The notes under the pieces were generated by a model. That model did no database searches. It was not told the DNA's origin and saw only the letters and a program-made list of their open reading frames with translations. From Paenibacillus sp. HB172176 (GTDB taxonomy: Bacteria > Bacillota > Bacilli > Paenibacillales > Paenibacillaceae), in contig NZ_JAATHD010000032.1 in the NCBI RefSeq assembly GCF_011947265.1, positions 1-57,822 of the forward strand: DNA of 57,822 nucleotides, read 5' to 3'. The translations under genes and the position numbers were made by a program. Within the stretch, counting starts at the first letter, position 1. Every line of letters begins with the position of its first letter. Of the stretch, positions 16,032-25,600 are shown one piece after another.

Positions 16032-16724
16032 ATGGCTAAACACGGCAAGAAATATCTGGAAGCAGCTAAGCTGATTGACAGCGAAGCGACTTATGAAGCT
16101 GCGGAAGCGATTGAGCTTGTGAAGAAGGCGGCAACTGCCAAATTCGACGAGTCGATCGAAGTAGCAGTTCGTTTGGGCGTAGACCCTCGTAAGCAAGATC
16201 AAGCGGTTCGCGGTGTGGTTGTACTTCCGCACGGTACTGGCAAAACAAAACGCGTTCTCGTTTTCGCAAAGGGCGAAAAAGTGAAAGAAGCGGAAGCTGC
16301 TGGAGCTGACTTCGTCGGCGATGCAGACATGATCAACAAAATCCAACAAGGCTGGTTCGAATTCGATGTTTGCGTAGCAACACCGGACATGATGGCTGAA
16401 GTTGGTAAGCTCGGTCGTATCCTGGGCGGTAAAGGCCTGATGCCTAACCCGAAAGCAGGTACCGTAACGTTCGACGTTGCGAAAGCCGTTCAAGAAATCA
16501 AAGCCGGTAAGATTGAATACCGTCTTGACAAAGCAGGTCAAATCCATGCGCCAATCGGCAAAGCTTCGTTCGACGCTGAGAAGCTGAACGAAAACCTGAA
16601 AGCATTGCTTGATGCTTTGGTTCGCGCCAAGCCGTCAACCGCAAAAGGCATTTACCTGAGAAACATTGCCGTCTCTTCGACTATGGGCCCTGGCGCTCGA
16701 GTCAACGCAGCGAACTATCGCTAA
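16032..16724 (+). CDS. rplA: Ribosomal protein uL1
   Basis: uL1 forms the mobile L1 stalk of the large subunit and often represses its own mRNA. The 230 residues start MAKHGKKYLEAAKL and carry the typical DPRKQDQAVRG and GKGLMPNPKAGTV segments. ATG 16032 is seven bases after AAGGAGG; the open frame upstream is leader RNA. It is followed by the L10 leader region instead of running straight into rplJ. Confidence 0.97.
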   Translation: MAKHGKKYLEAAKLIDSEATYEAAEAIELVKKAATAKFDESIEVAVRLGVDPRKQDQAVRGVVVLPHGTGKTKRVLVFAKGEKVKEAEAAGADFVGDADMINKIQQGWFEFDVCVATPDMMAEVGKLGRILGGKGLMPNPKAGTVTFDVAKAVQEIKAGKIEYRLDKAGQIHAPIGKASFDAEKLNENLKALLDALVRAKPSTAKGIYLRNIAVSSTMGPGARVNAANYR

Positions 16725-16754
16725 GTTAACCGGAGAACGACATTAAATTTCGAA

Positions 16755-16917
16755 TACGCATACCGTAGACAGTAGGTGCCGCAAGGCTTAATTTCCTACC
16801 GAGGTGTTATGATAAAACGTTAAAGTACAGCAGGCTTGCTTGCTTCGCTTAATAACGACGTCATGGCCTTCGCATCGTCTGCGAGGGCCTTTCTCATGCA
16901 CCACAGGCGAGAAGGCC
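16755..16917 (+). promoter_or_regulatory. Ribosomal protein L10 leader with attenuator
   Basis: The core 16762-16807 (CCGTAGACAGTAGGTGC ... TTCCTACCGAGGTG) matches the L10 leader known in Firmicutes, bound by the L10-L12 complex. Downstream, GGCCTTCGCA (16865-16874) pairs with TGCGAGGGCC (16880-16889), followed by TTTCTC: a weak terminator. An alternative stem pairs GGCCTTTCTC (16886-16895) with GAGAAGGCC (16909-16917) and would exclude it. This fits autogenous attenuation of rplJ-rplL. Confidence 0.82.
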
Positions 16918-16955
16918 TTGTAACGGAATGTATACTATTACAGGAGGTGTACAGT

Positions 16956-17459
16956 TTGGCTAACGCAAAGATCATCCAAGAGAAACAAGAAGCGGTTAAC
17001 GTTATCGCGTCGAAGCTTGCTCAAAGCTCCAGCACGGTAGTTGCTGACTATCGCGGATTGAATGTTGCGCAAGTAACTGAACTGCGGAAGCAGCTTCGCG
17101 AAGCGGGCGTTGAATTCCAGGTTTTGAAAAACTCGCTCGTTCGCCGCGCTACGGAAGGCACTGAGCTATCCGCTCTTAATGATATTCTGACAGGACCTAC
17201 AGCAGTTGCATTCAGCGGAGAAGACGCTGTTGCTCCAGCCAAGATTCTGAATGATTTCGCTAAGAAGAACGAAGCCTTGAAACTGAAAGGCGGCGTGGTT
17301 GAAGGCAAGGTTATCGATGCCGCTCAGATCAAGGCGCTTGCAGAGCTTCCTTCCCGCGAAGGCTTGCTCTCCATGTTGCTCAGCGTGTTGCAAGCTCCGG
17401 TTCGCAACTTCGCGCTTGCAGTTAAAGCAGTTGCCGACAAGGAAGAAGCTTCGGCTTAA
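16956..17459 (+). CDS. rplJ: Ribosomal protein uL10
   Basis: uL10 anchors L7/L12 dimers to the ribosome at the factor-binding centre. The 167 residues begin (M)ANAKIIQEKQEAV and contain the RNA-binding domain (VVADYRGLNVAQVTELRKQLRE) and the C-terminal helix that holds L7/L12. The start is TTG at 16956, six bases after AGGAGGTG; no in-frame ATG lies at the right place. The frame runs 40 codons further upstream through the leader, which I reject as coding. It is co-transcribed with rplL. Confidence 0.95.
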   Translation: MANAKIIQEKQEAVNVIASKLAQSSSTVVADYRGLNVAQVTELRKQLREAGVEFQVLKNSLVRRATEGTELSALNDILTGPTAVAFSGEDAVAPAKILNDFAKKNEALKLKGGVVEGKVIDAAQIKALAELPSREGLLSMLLSVLQAPVRNFALAVKAVADKEEASA

Positions 17460-17543
17460 CTTGAAGGTTTATCGAAAGTATGTCGCTCATAGGGCGGCGT
17501 GTTAAAAGAATAAAACAAAAACTATAATTTCGGAGGTATATCC

Positions 17544-17906
17544 ATGTCTAACGAAGCGATTTTAGAAGCAATTAAAGGTATGACTGTTCTTGAACTGAAC
17601 GATCTTGTTAAAGCTATTGAAGAAGAATTCGGCGTAACGGCTGCAGCTCCAGTTGCAGTTGCTGCTGGCGGCGGCGCTGCTGAAGCTGCGGCTCAGTCCG
17701 AGTTTGACGTAATCCTGACAAGCGCTGGCGGATCCAAAATCAACGTAATCAAAGTTGTTCGCGAGATCACTGGCCTTGGCTTGAAAGAAGCAAAAGATCT
17801 GGTTGACAGCGCTCCTAAAGCAATCAAAGAAAAAGTTGCTCAAGAAGAAGCTGACGCTGTTAAAGCTAAACTTGAAGAAGCTGGCGCTTCCGTAGAAGTG
17901 AAGTAA
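17544..17906 (+). CDS. rplL: Ribosomal protein bL12 (L7/L12)
   Basis: This is the multi-copy stalk protein that recruits and activates translation GTPases such as EF-G and EF-Tu. The 120 residues have the N-terminal dimerisation helices, an Ala/Gly hinge (AAAPVAVAAGGGAAEAAA) and the conserved C-terminal domain (SKINVIKVVREITGLGLKEAK). ATG 17544 has CGGAGGT upstream. Codon use is strongly biased, as expected for a very abundant protein. Two hairpins follow the gene. Confidence 0.97.
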   Translation: MSNEAILEAIKGMTVLELNDLVKAIEEEFGVTAAAPVAVAAGGGAAEAAAQSEFDVILTSAGGSKINVIKVVREITGLGLKEAKDLVDSAPKAIKEKVAQEEADAVKAKLEEAGASVEVK

Positions 17907-17925
17907 TAGCTCTCTCTTCATAAAA

Positions 17926-17992
17926 CAGTCTGCGCTTGCGCGAGCAGGGGCAGACTGAAGAACCCCTTGAAACCTTCAAGTTTCAAGGGGTT
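17926..17992 (+). terminator. Tandem hairpins after rplL
   Basis: CAGTCTGC/GCAGACTG (17926-17957) is followed by the strong stem AACCCCTTGAAAC/GTTTCAAGGGGTT (17961-17992). Neither has a long T-run, so termination may be partial, with processing or read-through into the methyltransferase and rpoB. Confidence 0.6.
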
Positions 17993-18069
17993 CGTTGTAT
18001 GTTAACCGCTCTTGTTGACGTTGACGGCAACGGCAGCGTAACGACTTTGCGTAGGAAAGAGGTGGCTGG

Positions 18070-18669
18070 ATGTCGAACCATCATTACTACTCCAAGACGC
18101 CTGAAGCAAAGCATGATCGACAAGTTGTTGAGATAACGCTAAGAGGCTACCCCTTGAAATTCACGACTGATGCTGGCGTGTTCTCGAAATCGGGTGTCGA
18201 TTATGGAAGCAAGGTGTTAGTAGAATGTTTGGATTTGGGGATTGCTGACGAAATTCTTGATGTCGGCTGCGGCTATGGACCTATTGGATTGACGGCCGCA
18301 AAGCTTGCTTCAGAAGGTCATGTGACCATGATTGACATTAATGAACGCGCAGTTGAATTGGCGAGAGAAAACGCAGCAATGAATAAAATCGAAAATGCAA
18401 CGATCGTAGAGAGCGATTTGTTTGAATCGGTGAAGGGCAGATCCTTCGATGTCATTGTAACAAATCCGCCGATTCGCGCGGGCAAGACGGTTGTTCACCG
18501 AATTTATGAAGAAGGCGTCGGGCTGCTGAAGAACGGCGGATCGATGTGGGTGGTGATTCAGAAAAAGCAAGGAGCTCCGTCGACGCTCCAGAAGCTTGAA
18601 GCTTTATTCTCTCAAGTAATTGAAGTGACGAAGGACAAGGGATATCGAATATTTCGTGCTATAAAATAA
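18070..18669 (+). CDS. RsmC-like class I SAM methyltransferase (YbxB family)
   Basis: This is a soluble SAM-dependent methyltransferase, probably modifying 16S rRNA. The SAM-binding motif I is DVGCGYGPIGL, the acidic end of strand two is MIDINERAVELA, and the catalytic NPP motif is TNPPIRAG, as in RsmC-type N2-guanine enzymes. At 199 residues it equals the single-domain Bacillus YbxB, which lies in the same place between rplL and rpoB. ATG 18070 has AGAGGTGG upstream. The exact target base is not deducible. Confidence 0.9.
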   Translation: MSNHHYYSKTPEAKHDRQVVEITLRGYPLKFTTDAGVFSKSGVDYGSKVLVECLDLGIADEILDVGCGYGPIGLTAAKLASEGHVTMIDINERAVELARENAAMNKIENATIVESDLFESVKGRSFDVIVTNPPIRAGKTVVHRIYEEGVGLLKNGGSMWVVIQKKQGAPSTLQKLEALFSQVIEVTKDKGYRIFRAIK

Positions 18670-18716
18670 ATCAACAAAAAAGTCAATAACTTTTTCTGAA
18701 TTTGACTGAAAATCAA

Positions 18717-18751
18717 TTGACTTGACATTTTGCATGTGGTAGTATTATAAA
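18717..18751 (+). promoter_or_regulatory. Overlapping sigma-A promoters of rpoB-rpoC
   Basis: TTGACT (18717-18722) with TAGTAT (18740-18745) is spaced 17, and TTGACA (18722-18727) with TATAAA (18746-18751) is spaced 18. The motif TGACATTTT occurs here at 18723-18731 and inverted at 18750-18758 and 18791-18799. A further TATAAT lies near 18846. Confidence 0.7.
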
Positions 18752-18925
18752 ATGTCAGCATAAAATTGCTTGAAATCTCTTTAGTTAACTAAAATGTCAA
18801 GTATGAATTTTAAGGCGCGGTATGCATACTTTTGAATCTACAGACGTATAATGTTTACATTTTGGGCAAAATTACTAGATATGGAACCTATCGCCCGCGC
18901 TGCGACTGGTAAGCTGCCGGAACAT

Positions 18926-18958
18926 GCTCTTTTTTCGAACTATTCGATAAGGGCTTTT
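18926..18958 (+). terminator. Possible attenuator in the rpoB leader
   Basis: GCTC (18926-18929) and TCGAA (18935-18939) pair with TTCGA (18943-18947) and GGGC (18951-18954), followed by TTTTCTTTATTTTTC. The leader between promoter and rpoB is about 290 bases, long enough for regulation by premature termination. Confidence 0.4.
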
Positions 18959-19050
18959 CTTTATTTTTCTTATGTGGCGACTGATGCTGCCTAAGCGGAA
19001 GATGCAGTAAATATCGATGCTGTGAGACAGACATGAGGGGTGAGGTTAAG

Positions 19051-22000
19051 TTGGCAGGACAACTTGTTCAATATGGCCGGCGTGCGCGCAGAAGCTACGC
19101 CAGGATCGACGAGGTGCTGGAGGTCCCTAACCTGATTGAAATCCAACAAAAGTCGTACGAGAAATTTCTGGAGACGGACTTGATTGAATTGTTCCAGGAC
19201 ATCTCTCCGATTACGGACTTTACGGGAAATCTTTCGCTTGAATTCATTGATTATAGCTTGGGTGAGCCGAAGTATTCGGTCGATGAATCAAAAGAACGGG
19301 ACGTAACGTATGCAGCCCCTTTACGCGTAAAGGTAAGGTTGTTCAATAAGGAGACTGGCGAGGTTAAGGAGCAAGAAGTATTCATGGGCGACTTCCCGCT
19401 GATGACCGAAACAGGTACGTTCATTATTAACGGCGCCGAACGGGTTATCGTCAGCCAATTGGTTCGCTCCCCAAGTGTGTACTTCAGCACTAAAATCGAC
19501 AAGAACGGCAAGAAGAATTTTACGGCTACCGTTATTCCAAATCGCGGCGCATGGCTCGAGCTCGAGACCGACGCGAAGGATATCGTATATGTTCGAATCG
19601 ATAGAACGCGCAAGATTCCGGTAACGGTGCTTCTGCGTTCGCTTGGCTTCGGAACCGATGCCGAAATCCTGGATCTGCTTGGCAATGACGAATATATCCG
19701 CAATACGCTGGATAAGGACAGCACGGATTCGACGGAAAAAGCGCTGATCGAGATCTACGAGCGTCTTCGTCCGGGCGAGCCGCCGACCTTGGATAATGCC
19801 AAGAGCTTGCTGGTAGCACGTTTCTTCGACCCGAAACGATATGATCTGGCCAATGTAGGCCGGTATAAAATTAACAAGAAGCTTCACATCAAGAATCGTC
19901 TGTTCAATCAACGGTTGGCAGAGAATCTGATTGATCCTTCCACGGGCGAAATTATTGCAGAGACCGGTCAGATCGTAGATCGCCGTCTTCTCGATGAAAT
20001 CATGGAGAATCTGGAGAAGAATGTAGGCTTCAAGACTTATCACGTTGCGAACGGCGTTCTTGATGCTGATAGTATTCCACTTCAGACGATCAGTGTATTC
20101 GCTCCGGATGACGAAACAAAAATTTTGAAGGTTATTGCGAATGGCGTAATCGATAAAACCGTGAAGCATATTACTTCCGCGGATATCATTTCGTCCATCA
20201 ACTATTTCATCAACCTGTTGCATGGCGTTGGCAGCACGGATGATATCGACCATCTGGGCAATCGTCGTCTGCGTTCTGTCGGCGAATTGCTTCAGAATCA
20301 ATTCCGAATCGGATTGTCCCGCATGGAACGAGTTGTTCGCGAGAGAATGTCGATTCAAGACGCGAATGCCATCACGCCGCAGGCTCTTATTAACATACGG
20401 CCGGTCATCGCGTCGATCAAGGAGTTCTTCGGTTCATCGCAGCTATCGCAGTTTATGGATCAGACGAACCCGCTTGCAGAGCTGACGCACAAACGTCGTT
20501 TGTCCGCTCTCGGCCCCGGCGGTTTGACGCGTGAGCGCGCGGGCTTTGAAGTTCGCGACGTCCATCATTCTCACTATGGCCGCATGTGTCCAATCGAGAC
20601 GCCGGAGGGACCGAACATCGGACTTATCAACTCCTTGTCCACCTTCGCTCGCATTAACGAATACGGCTTTATCGAGGCGCCGTACCGTTGGGTGGATCCG
20701 AAGACGGGAATTGTGACCGATCAAATTTCTTATCTGACCGCGGACGAAGAGGATAACTATATTATTGCGCAGGCGAATGCGGTATTAACCGAAAACAATA
20801 CCTTCGCTGAAGAGAACACGATCGTGCGTTACAACAAGCAAGCCGACAACATCCTGACGATGCCGAGTGACCGAGTTGACTACATGGATGTATCGCCGAA
20901 GCAGGTTGTGTCCGTTGCGACGGCGCTCATTCCGTTCCTTGAGAACGATGACTCCAACCGCGCGCTGATGGGATCGAACATGCAACGTCAGGCTGTTCCG
21001 CTTCTTATTCCGAAAGCTCCGCTCGTCGGTACGGGGATGGAGCATAAATCGGCGAAGGATTCGGGCGTATGTATCGTCTCGAAGTATGACGGCGTTATCG
21101 AACGTTCGTCAGCAAACGAGATCTGGCTGCGCCGCGTGGAGCAAATTGACGGGAAACCGGTTAACGGCGATCTGGTGAAGATGAAGCTTCACAAGTTCAT
21201 GCGTTCCAATCAGGGAACATGCATCAACCAGCGTCCGCTGTGTCGCAAAGGCGACATCGTGAAGAAAGGCGATATCCTGGCAGACGGTCCTTCCACGGAA
21301 ATGGGCGAGTTGGCTCTGGGACGCAATGTTGTAGTCGCGTTCATGACTTGGGAAGGTTATAACTACGAGGATGCGATCTTACTTAGCGAGAAGCTCGTGA
21401 AAGAGGATGTATACACATCGATTCATATCGAAGAGTATGAATCGGAGGCTCGCGATACGAAGCTTGGACCGGAAGAAATTACACGCGATATTCCGAATGT
21501 GGGCGAGGATGCGCTCCGCAATCTGGATGAGCGCGGCATTATCCGCGTCGGCGCGGAAATCGGCGCTGGCGACATCCTGGTCGGGAAGGTTACGCCGAAG
21601 GGCGTAACGGAGCTGACGGCTGAGGAAAGATTGCTTCATGCCATCTTCGGCGAGAAAGCTCGCGAGGTTCGCGATACGTCGCTTCGCGTTCCGCATGGCA
21701 CCGACGGCATCGTGGTCGATGTGAAGGTGTTCACCCGCGAGAATGGCGACGAATTGCCGCCGGGCGTCAACCAGCTCGTTCGCGCGTATATCGCTCAGAA
21801 GCGTAAAATCTCCGAAGGCGATAAAATGGCCGGACGTCACGGCAACAAGGGTGTCATCGCCCGGATTATGCCGGAAGAGGATATGCCGTTCATGCCGGAC
21901 GGAACGCCTGTAGAGGTTGTTCTTAATCCGCTGGGCGTACCATCCCGTATGAACATCGGTCAGGCGCTCGAGGTTCACCTCGGCATGGCTTGCAAGCAGC

Positions 22001-22596
22001 TCGGCATTCACGCCGCCACGCCGGTATTCGACGGCGCGCGAGAGAATGATGTCTTCGATACGATGGAAGAGGCCGGCATGCAGCGTAACGGCAAGACACA
22101 GCTTTATGACGGTCGTACAGGCGAATCGTTCGAACGTGAAGTTACCGTCGGCGTCATGTACATGATTAAGCTGGCGCATATGGTCGACGACAAGATTCAT
22201 GCCCGTTCCACAGGTCCTTACTCGCTCGTTACACAGCAGCCGCTCGGGGGTAAAGCCCAGTTTGGCGGACAGCGCTTCGGCGAGATGGAGGTTTGGGCGC
22301 TTGAGGCGTACGGCGCAGCTTATACCCTGCAAGAGATCCTTACCGTTAAATCCGATGATGTGGTTGGCCGTGTGAAAACGTACGAATCCATTGTCAAAGG
22401 CGAGAATGTGCCGGAACCTGGTGTTCCGGAATCGTTCAAGGTATTGATCAAAGAGCTTCAGAGCTTGGGCATGGATGTCAAAATCCTGAGCGCGAATGAA
22501 GAAGAGATCGAAATGAAGGAAATTGATGAAGATGATGACGCAACCGGCGACAAGCTGAACCTGAACCTGGAAGGCGCGGAAGCCGGCGTTGAATAA
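19051..22596 (+). CDS. rpoB: RNA polymerase beta subunit
   Basis: This catalytic core subunit is almost collinear with B. subtilis RpoB. From TTG 19051 the protein reads (M)AGQLVQYGRR, 1181 residues, matching the family N-terminus; GAGGGGTGAGG lies just upstream. The ATG at 19033 would add six residues that include the binding site. The rifampicin pocket (SQLSQFMDQ, ELTHKRRLSAL) shows the wild-type residues His and Ser at the usual resistance positions. The conserved EGDKMAGRHGNKGV motif is intact. The C-terminus is acidic and variable. rpoC follows after 99 bases. Confidence 0.97.
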   Translation: MAGQLVQYGRRARRSYARIDEVLEVPNLIEIQQKSYEKFLETDLIELFQDISPITDFTGNLSLEFIDYSLGEPKYSVDESKERDVTYAAPLRVKVRLFNKETGEVKEQEVFMGDFPLMTETGTFIINGAERVIVSQLVRSPSVYFSTKIDKNGKKNFTATVIPNRGAWLELETDAKDIVYVRIDRTRKIPVTVLLRSLGFGTDAEILDLLGNDEYIRNTLDKDSTDSTEKALIEIYERLRPGEPPTLDNAKSLLVARFFDPKRYDLANVGRYKINKKLHIKNRLFNQRLAENLIDPSTGEIIAETGQIVDRRLLDEIMENLEKNVGFKTYHVANGVLDADSIPLQTISVFAPDDETKILKVIANGVIDKTVKHITSADIISSINYFINLLHGVGSTDDIDHLGNRRLRSVGELLQNQFRIGLSRMERVVRERMSIQDANAITPQALINIRPVIASIKEFFGSSQLSQFMDQTNPLAELTHKRRLSALGPGGLTRERAGFEVRDVHHSHYGRMCPIETPEGPNIGLINSLSTFARINEYGFIEAPYRWVDPKTGIVTDQISYLTADEEDNYIIAQANAVLTENNTFAEENTIVRYNKQADNILTMPSDRVDYMDVSPKQVVSVATALIPFLENDDSNRALMGSNMQRQAVPLLIPKAPLVGTGMEHKSAKDSGVCIVSKYDGVIERSSANEIWLRRVEQIDGKPVNGDLVKMKLHKFMRSNQGTCINQRPLCRKGDIVKKGDILADGPSTEMGELALGRNVVVAFMTWEGYNYEDAILLSEKLVKEDVYTSIHIEEYESEARDTKLGPEEITRDIPNVGEDALRNLDERGIIRVGAEIGAGDILVGKVTPKGVTELTAEERLLHAIFGEKAREVRDTSLRVPHGTDGIVVDVKVFTRENGDELPPGVNQLVRAYIAQKRKISEGDKMAGRHGNKGVIARIMPEEDMPFMPDGTPVEVVLNPLGVPSRMNIGQALEVHLGMACKQLGIHAATPVFDGARENDVFDTMEEAGMQRNGKTQLYDGRTGESFEREVTVGVMYMIKLAHMVDDKIHARSTGPYSLVTQQPLGGKAQFGGQRFGEMEVWALEAYGAAYTLQEILTVKSDDVVGRVKTYESIVKGENVPEPGVPESFKVLIKELQSLGMDVKILSANEEEIEMKEIDEDDDATGDKLNLNLEGAEAGVE

Positions 22597-22695
22597 ACAG
22601 CAAACTGAGCTTCAATCCGGTTCCTTGCATTGAACTGCGATTGAAGTTCAGCTTCTGAAAAGACACAGTCATACATGACGAAGGAGGGTTGCTCC

Positions 22696-25600
22696 TTGTT
22701 GGACGTGAACAACTTCGAGTATATGAAAATTGGTCTGGCTTCGCCGGATAAAATTCGCTCGTGGTCCCGCGGAGAAGTCAAGAAGCCGGAAACCATCAAC
22801 TATAGGACGTTAAAACCGGAGAAGGAAGGTCTCTTCTGCGAAAAGATTTTTGGACCTACCAAGGACTGGGAATGCCATTGCGGCAAGTATAAGCGCGTGC
22901 GCTATAAAGGCGTCGTCTGTGATCGCTGTGGCGTCGAGGTTACTCGGGCCAAGGTGCGCCGTGAGCGTATGGGTCACATTGAGCTGGCAGCTCCCGTATC
23001 GCATATTTGGTATTTCAAAGGCATCCCGAGCCGCATGGGTCTTGCGCTGGATATGTCTCCTCGCTCACTCGAGGAAATTATCTACTTTGCATCTTATGTC
23101 GTAACCGACCCTGGAGATACGCCGCTGGAGAAAAAACAGCTGTTGTCTGAGAAGGAATACCGCAGCTACCGTGAGAAATACGGCTATGGCTTCCATGCCG
23201 GCATGGGCGCGGAAGCGGTGAAGAAGCTTCTGCAAGATATCGACGTGGAGAAAGAGCTCGAGCAATTGAAGGAAGAGCTCCGCACGGCGCAAGGCCAACG
23301 CCGCAACCGAGCGATCAAGCGTCTGGAAGTTGTAGAAGCGTTCCGTAATTCCGGCAACGAGCCGGAGTGGATGATTCTGGATGTATTGCCTGTCATCCCG
23401 CCAGAGCTTCGTCCGATGGTTCAGCTCGATGGCGGACGATTCGCGACCTCCGATCTGAATGATCTGTATCGTCGCGTCATTAACCGCAACAATCGACTGA
23501 AGCGTCTGCTGGATCTGGGCGCGCCTGATATTATCGTGCAGAATGAGAAGCGCATGCTGCAGGAGGCTGTTGACGCCTTGATCGATAATGGACGTCGCGG
23601 TCGTCCGGTAACAGGGCCGGGCAATCGTCCGCTCAAATCGCTTAGCCATATGCTGAAGGGTAAGCAAGGGCGTTTCCGTCAGAATCTACTGGGCAAACGG
23701 GTTGACTATTCCGGTCGTTCCGTTATCGTCGTAGGTCCTAACCTGAAGATGTACCAATGCGGTCTTCCGAAGGAAATGGCGCTGGAATTGTTCAAGCCTT
23801 TCGTGATGAAGGAGCTTGTGAATAAAGGCCTCGCGCATAATATCAAGAGCGCAAAGCGCAAGGTTGAGCGCGTAAGTCCTGAAGTTTGGGATGTGCTCGA
23901 GGAAGTCATCAAGGAGCATCCGGTTCTGCTTAACCGCGCACCGACGCTTCACAGATTGGGCATTCAAGCCTTCGAACCGATTCTGGTGGAAGGCCGCGCG
24001 ATCAAATTGCATCCGCTCGTCTGTACGGCTTACAACGCCGACTTCGACGGCGACCAAATGGCGGTTCACGTTCCATTATCCGCCGAAGCGCAAGCGGAAG
24101 CGCGTCTGCTTATGCTTGCATCCGGCAATATCCTGAATCCGAAGGACGGCAAACCGGTCGTAACGCCTTCGCAGGATATGGTTCTCGGAAGCTTCTACTT
24201 GACAATGGATAATAATCAAGCGAAAGGATCGGGCTCCGTATTCGGATCGGTGAATGAGGCCATTTCCGCTTACCAACGCGGCATCGTTTCCTTGCATGCC
24301 CGGATCTTTATTCCGGTTAAGGTATTGAAGAAGAAGAACTTTACGGAGCAGCAGCAGCGTTCGCTGCTTACAACGACAATCGGTAAAGTTATCTTCAACG
24401 AAATCTTCCCGGAAGATTTCCCTTACATTAACGAAGCAACGAAGACGAATTTGCTTCAAGGCACGCCGGACAAATATTTTGTGTATGAGAAGGGCTCCGA
24501 TCTTCAGAAGTTCACAGAAGAAGCGTCGATTCCCGGCGCTGTGGGCAAGGATTATCTGGCGCTTATTATTGCGGAATGCTTCCGTCAATACCATACGACG
24601 TTAACTGCGGTTATTCTTGACCGCATCAAGCAGCTTGGATTCACGTATTCGACCAAAGCGGGTATTACGATCGGCGTAGCCGACGTTATTATTCCGAAGG
24701 AAAAATACGAGATCATGAAAAAGTCCGATGAGAAGGTCGCTACCGTTATGACGCAGTATCGTCGGGGTCTGATTACGAACGACGAGCGTTATGACCGTAT
24801 CATCGGCATCTGGAGCAAATGTAAAGACGAGATTACGGATGTGCTCATGAAATCGATGGATCGCTACAACAACATCATGCTTATGGTGGATTCCAAGGCC
24901 CGCGGTAACAAATCGCAGATCACTCAGCTCGGCGGTATGCGCGGACTGATGGCGAATCCGTCCGGACGTATTATCGAGTTGCCGATCAAATCGAACTTCC
25001 GTGAAGGTCTTACCGTCCTCGAGTACTTCATCTCGACGCATGGCGCGCGTAAAGGTCTTGCCGATACAGCGCTTCGTACGGCTGACTCCGGATACCTCAC
25101 GCGTCGACTTGTCGACGTTGCGCAAGATGTGATCGTGCGCGAGGATGATTGCGGCACGGACAAAGGCTTTACCGTCAGCAAGATTCAAGACGGCAAAGAG
25201 GTTATCGAGGATCTCTATGATCGTATCGAAGGACGCTACGCATTCGAGACGATCCGTCATCCGAAGACGGGCGAGATTATCGTGAACCGCAGCGAGCTGA
25301 TAGACTCGCACAAGGCGGATGCGATTATCGATGCCGGCGTAGAACGTCTGCAGATTCGTTCCGTGCTTAGCTGCCGCGCACGTCACGGCGTCTGCAAGAT
25401 TTGTTACGGACGCAACCTGGCGACAGGCAAGTTTGTTGAGATCGGCGAAGCGGTAGGTATTATCGCGGCGCAATCGATCGGTGAGCCGGGAACGCAGCTC
25501 ACGATGCGTACGTTCCATACCGGCGGCGTTGCCGGCGACGATATTACGCAAGGTTTGCCGCGTATTCAGGAGCTGTTCGAGGCGCGGAATCCGAAAGGTC

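Noticed and set aside
16836..16955. 40-codon N-terminal extension of rplJ
   Set aside because: It overlaps the L10 leader and attenuator and has no similarity to uL10; the TTG at 16956 has the binding site.
20400..20640. Rifampicin-resistance changes in rpoB
   Set aside because: The cluster I segment shows the usual wild-type residues, so nothing indicates resistance.
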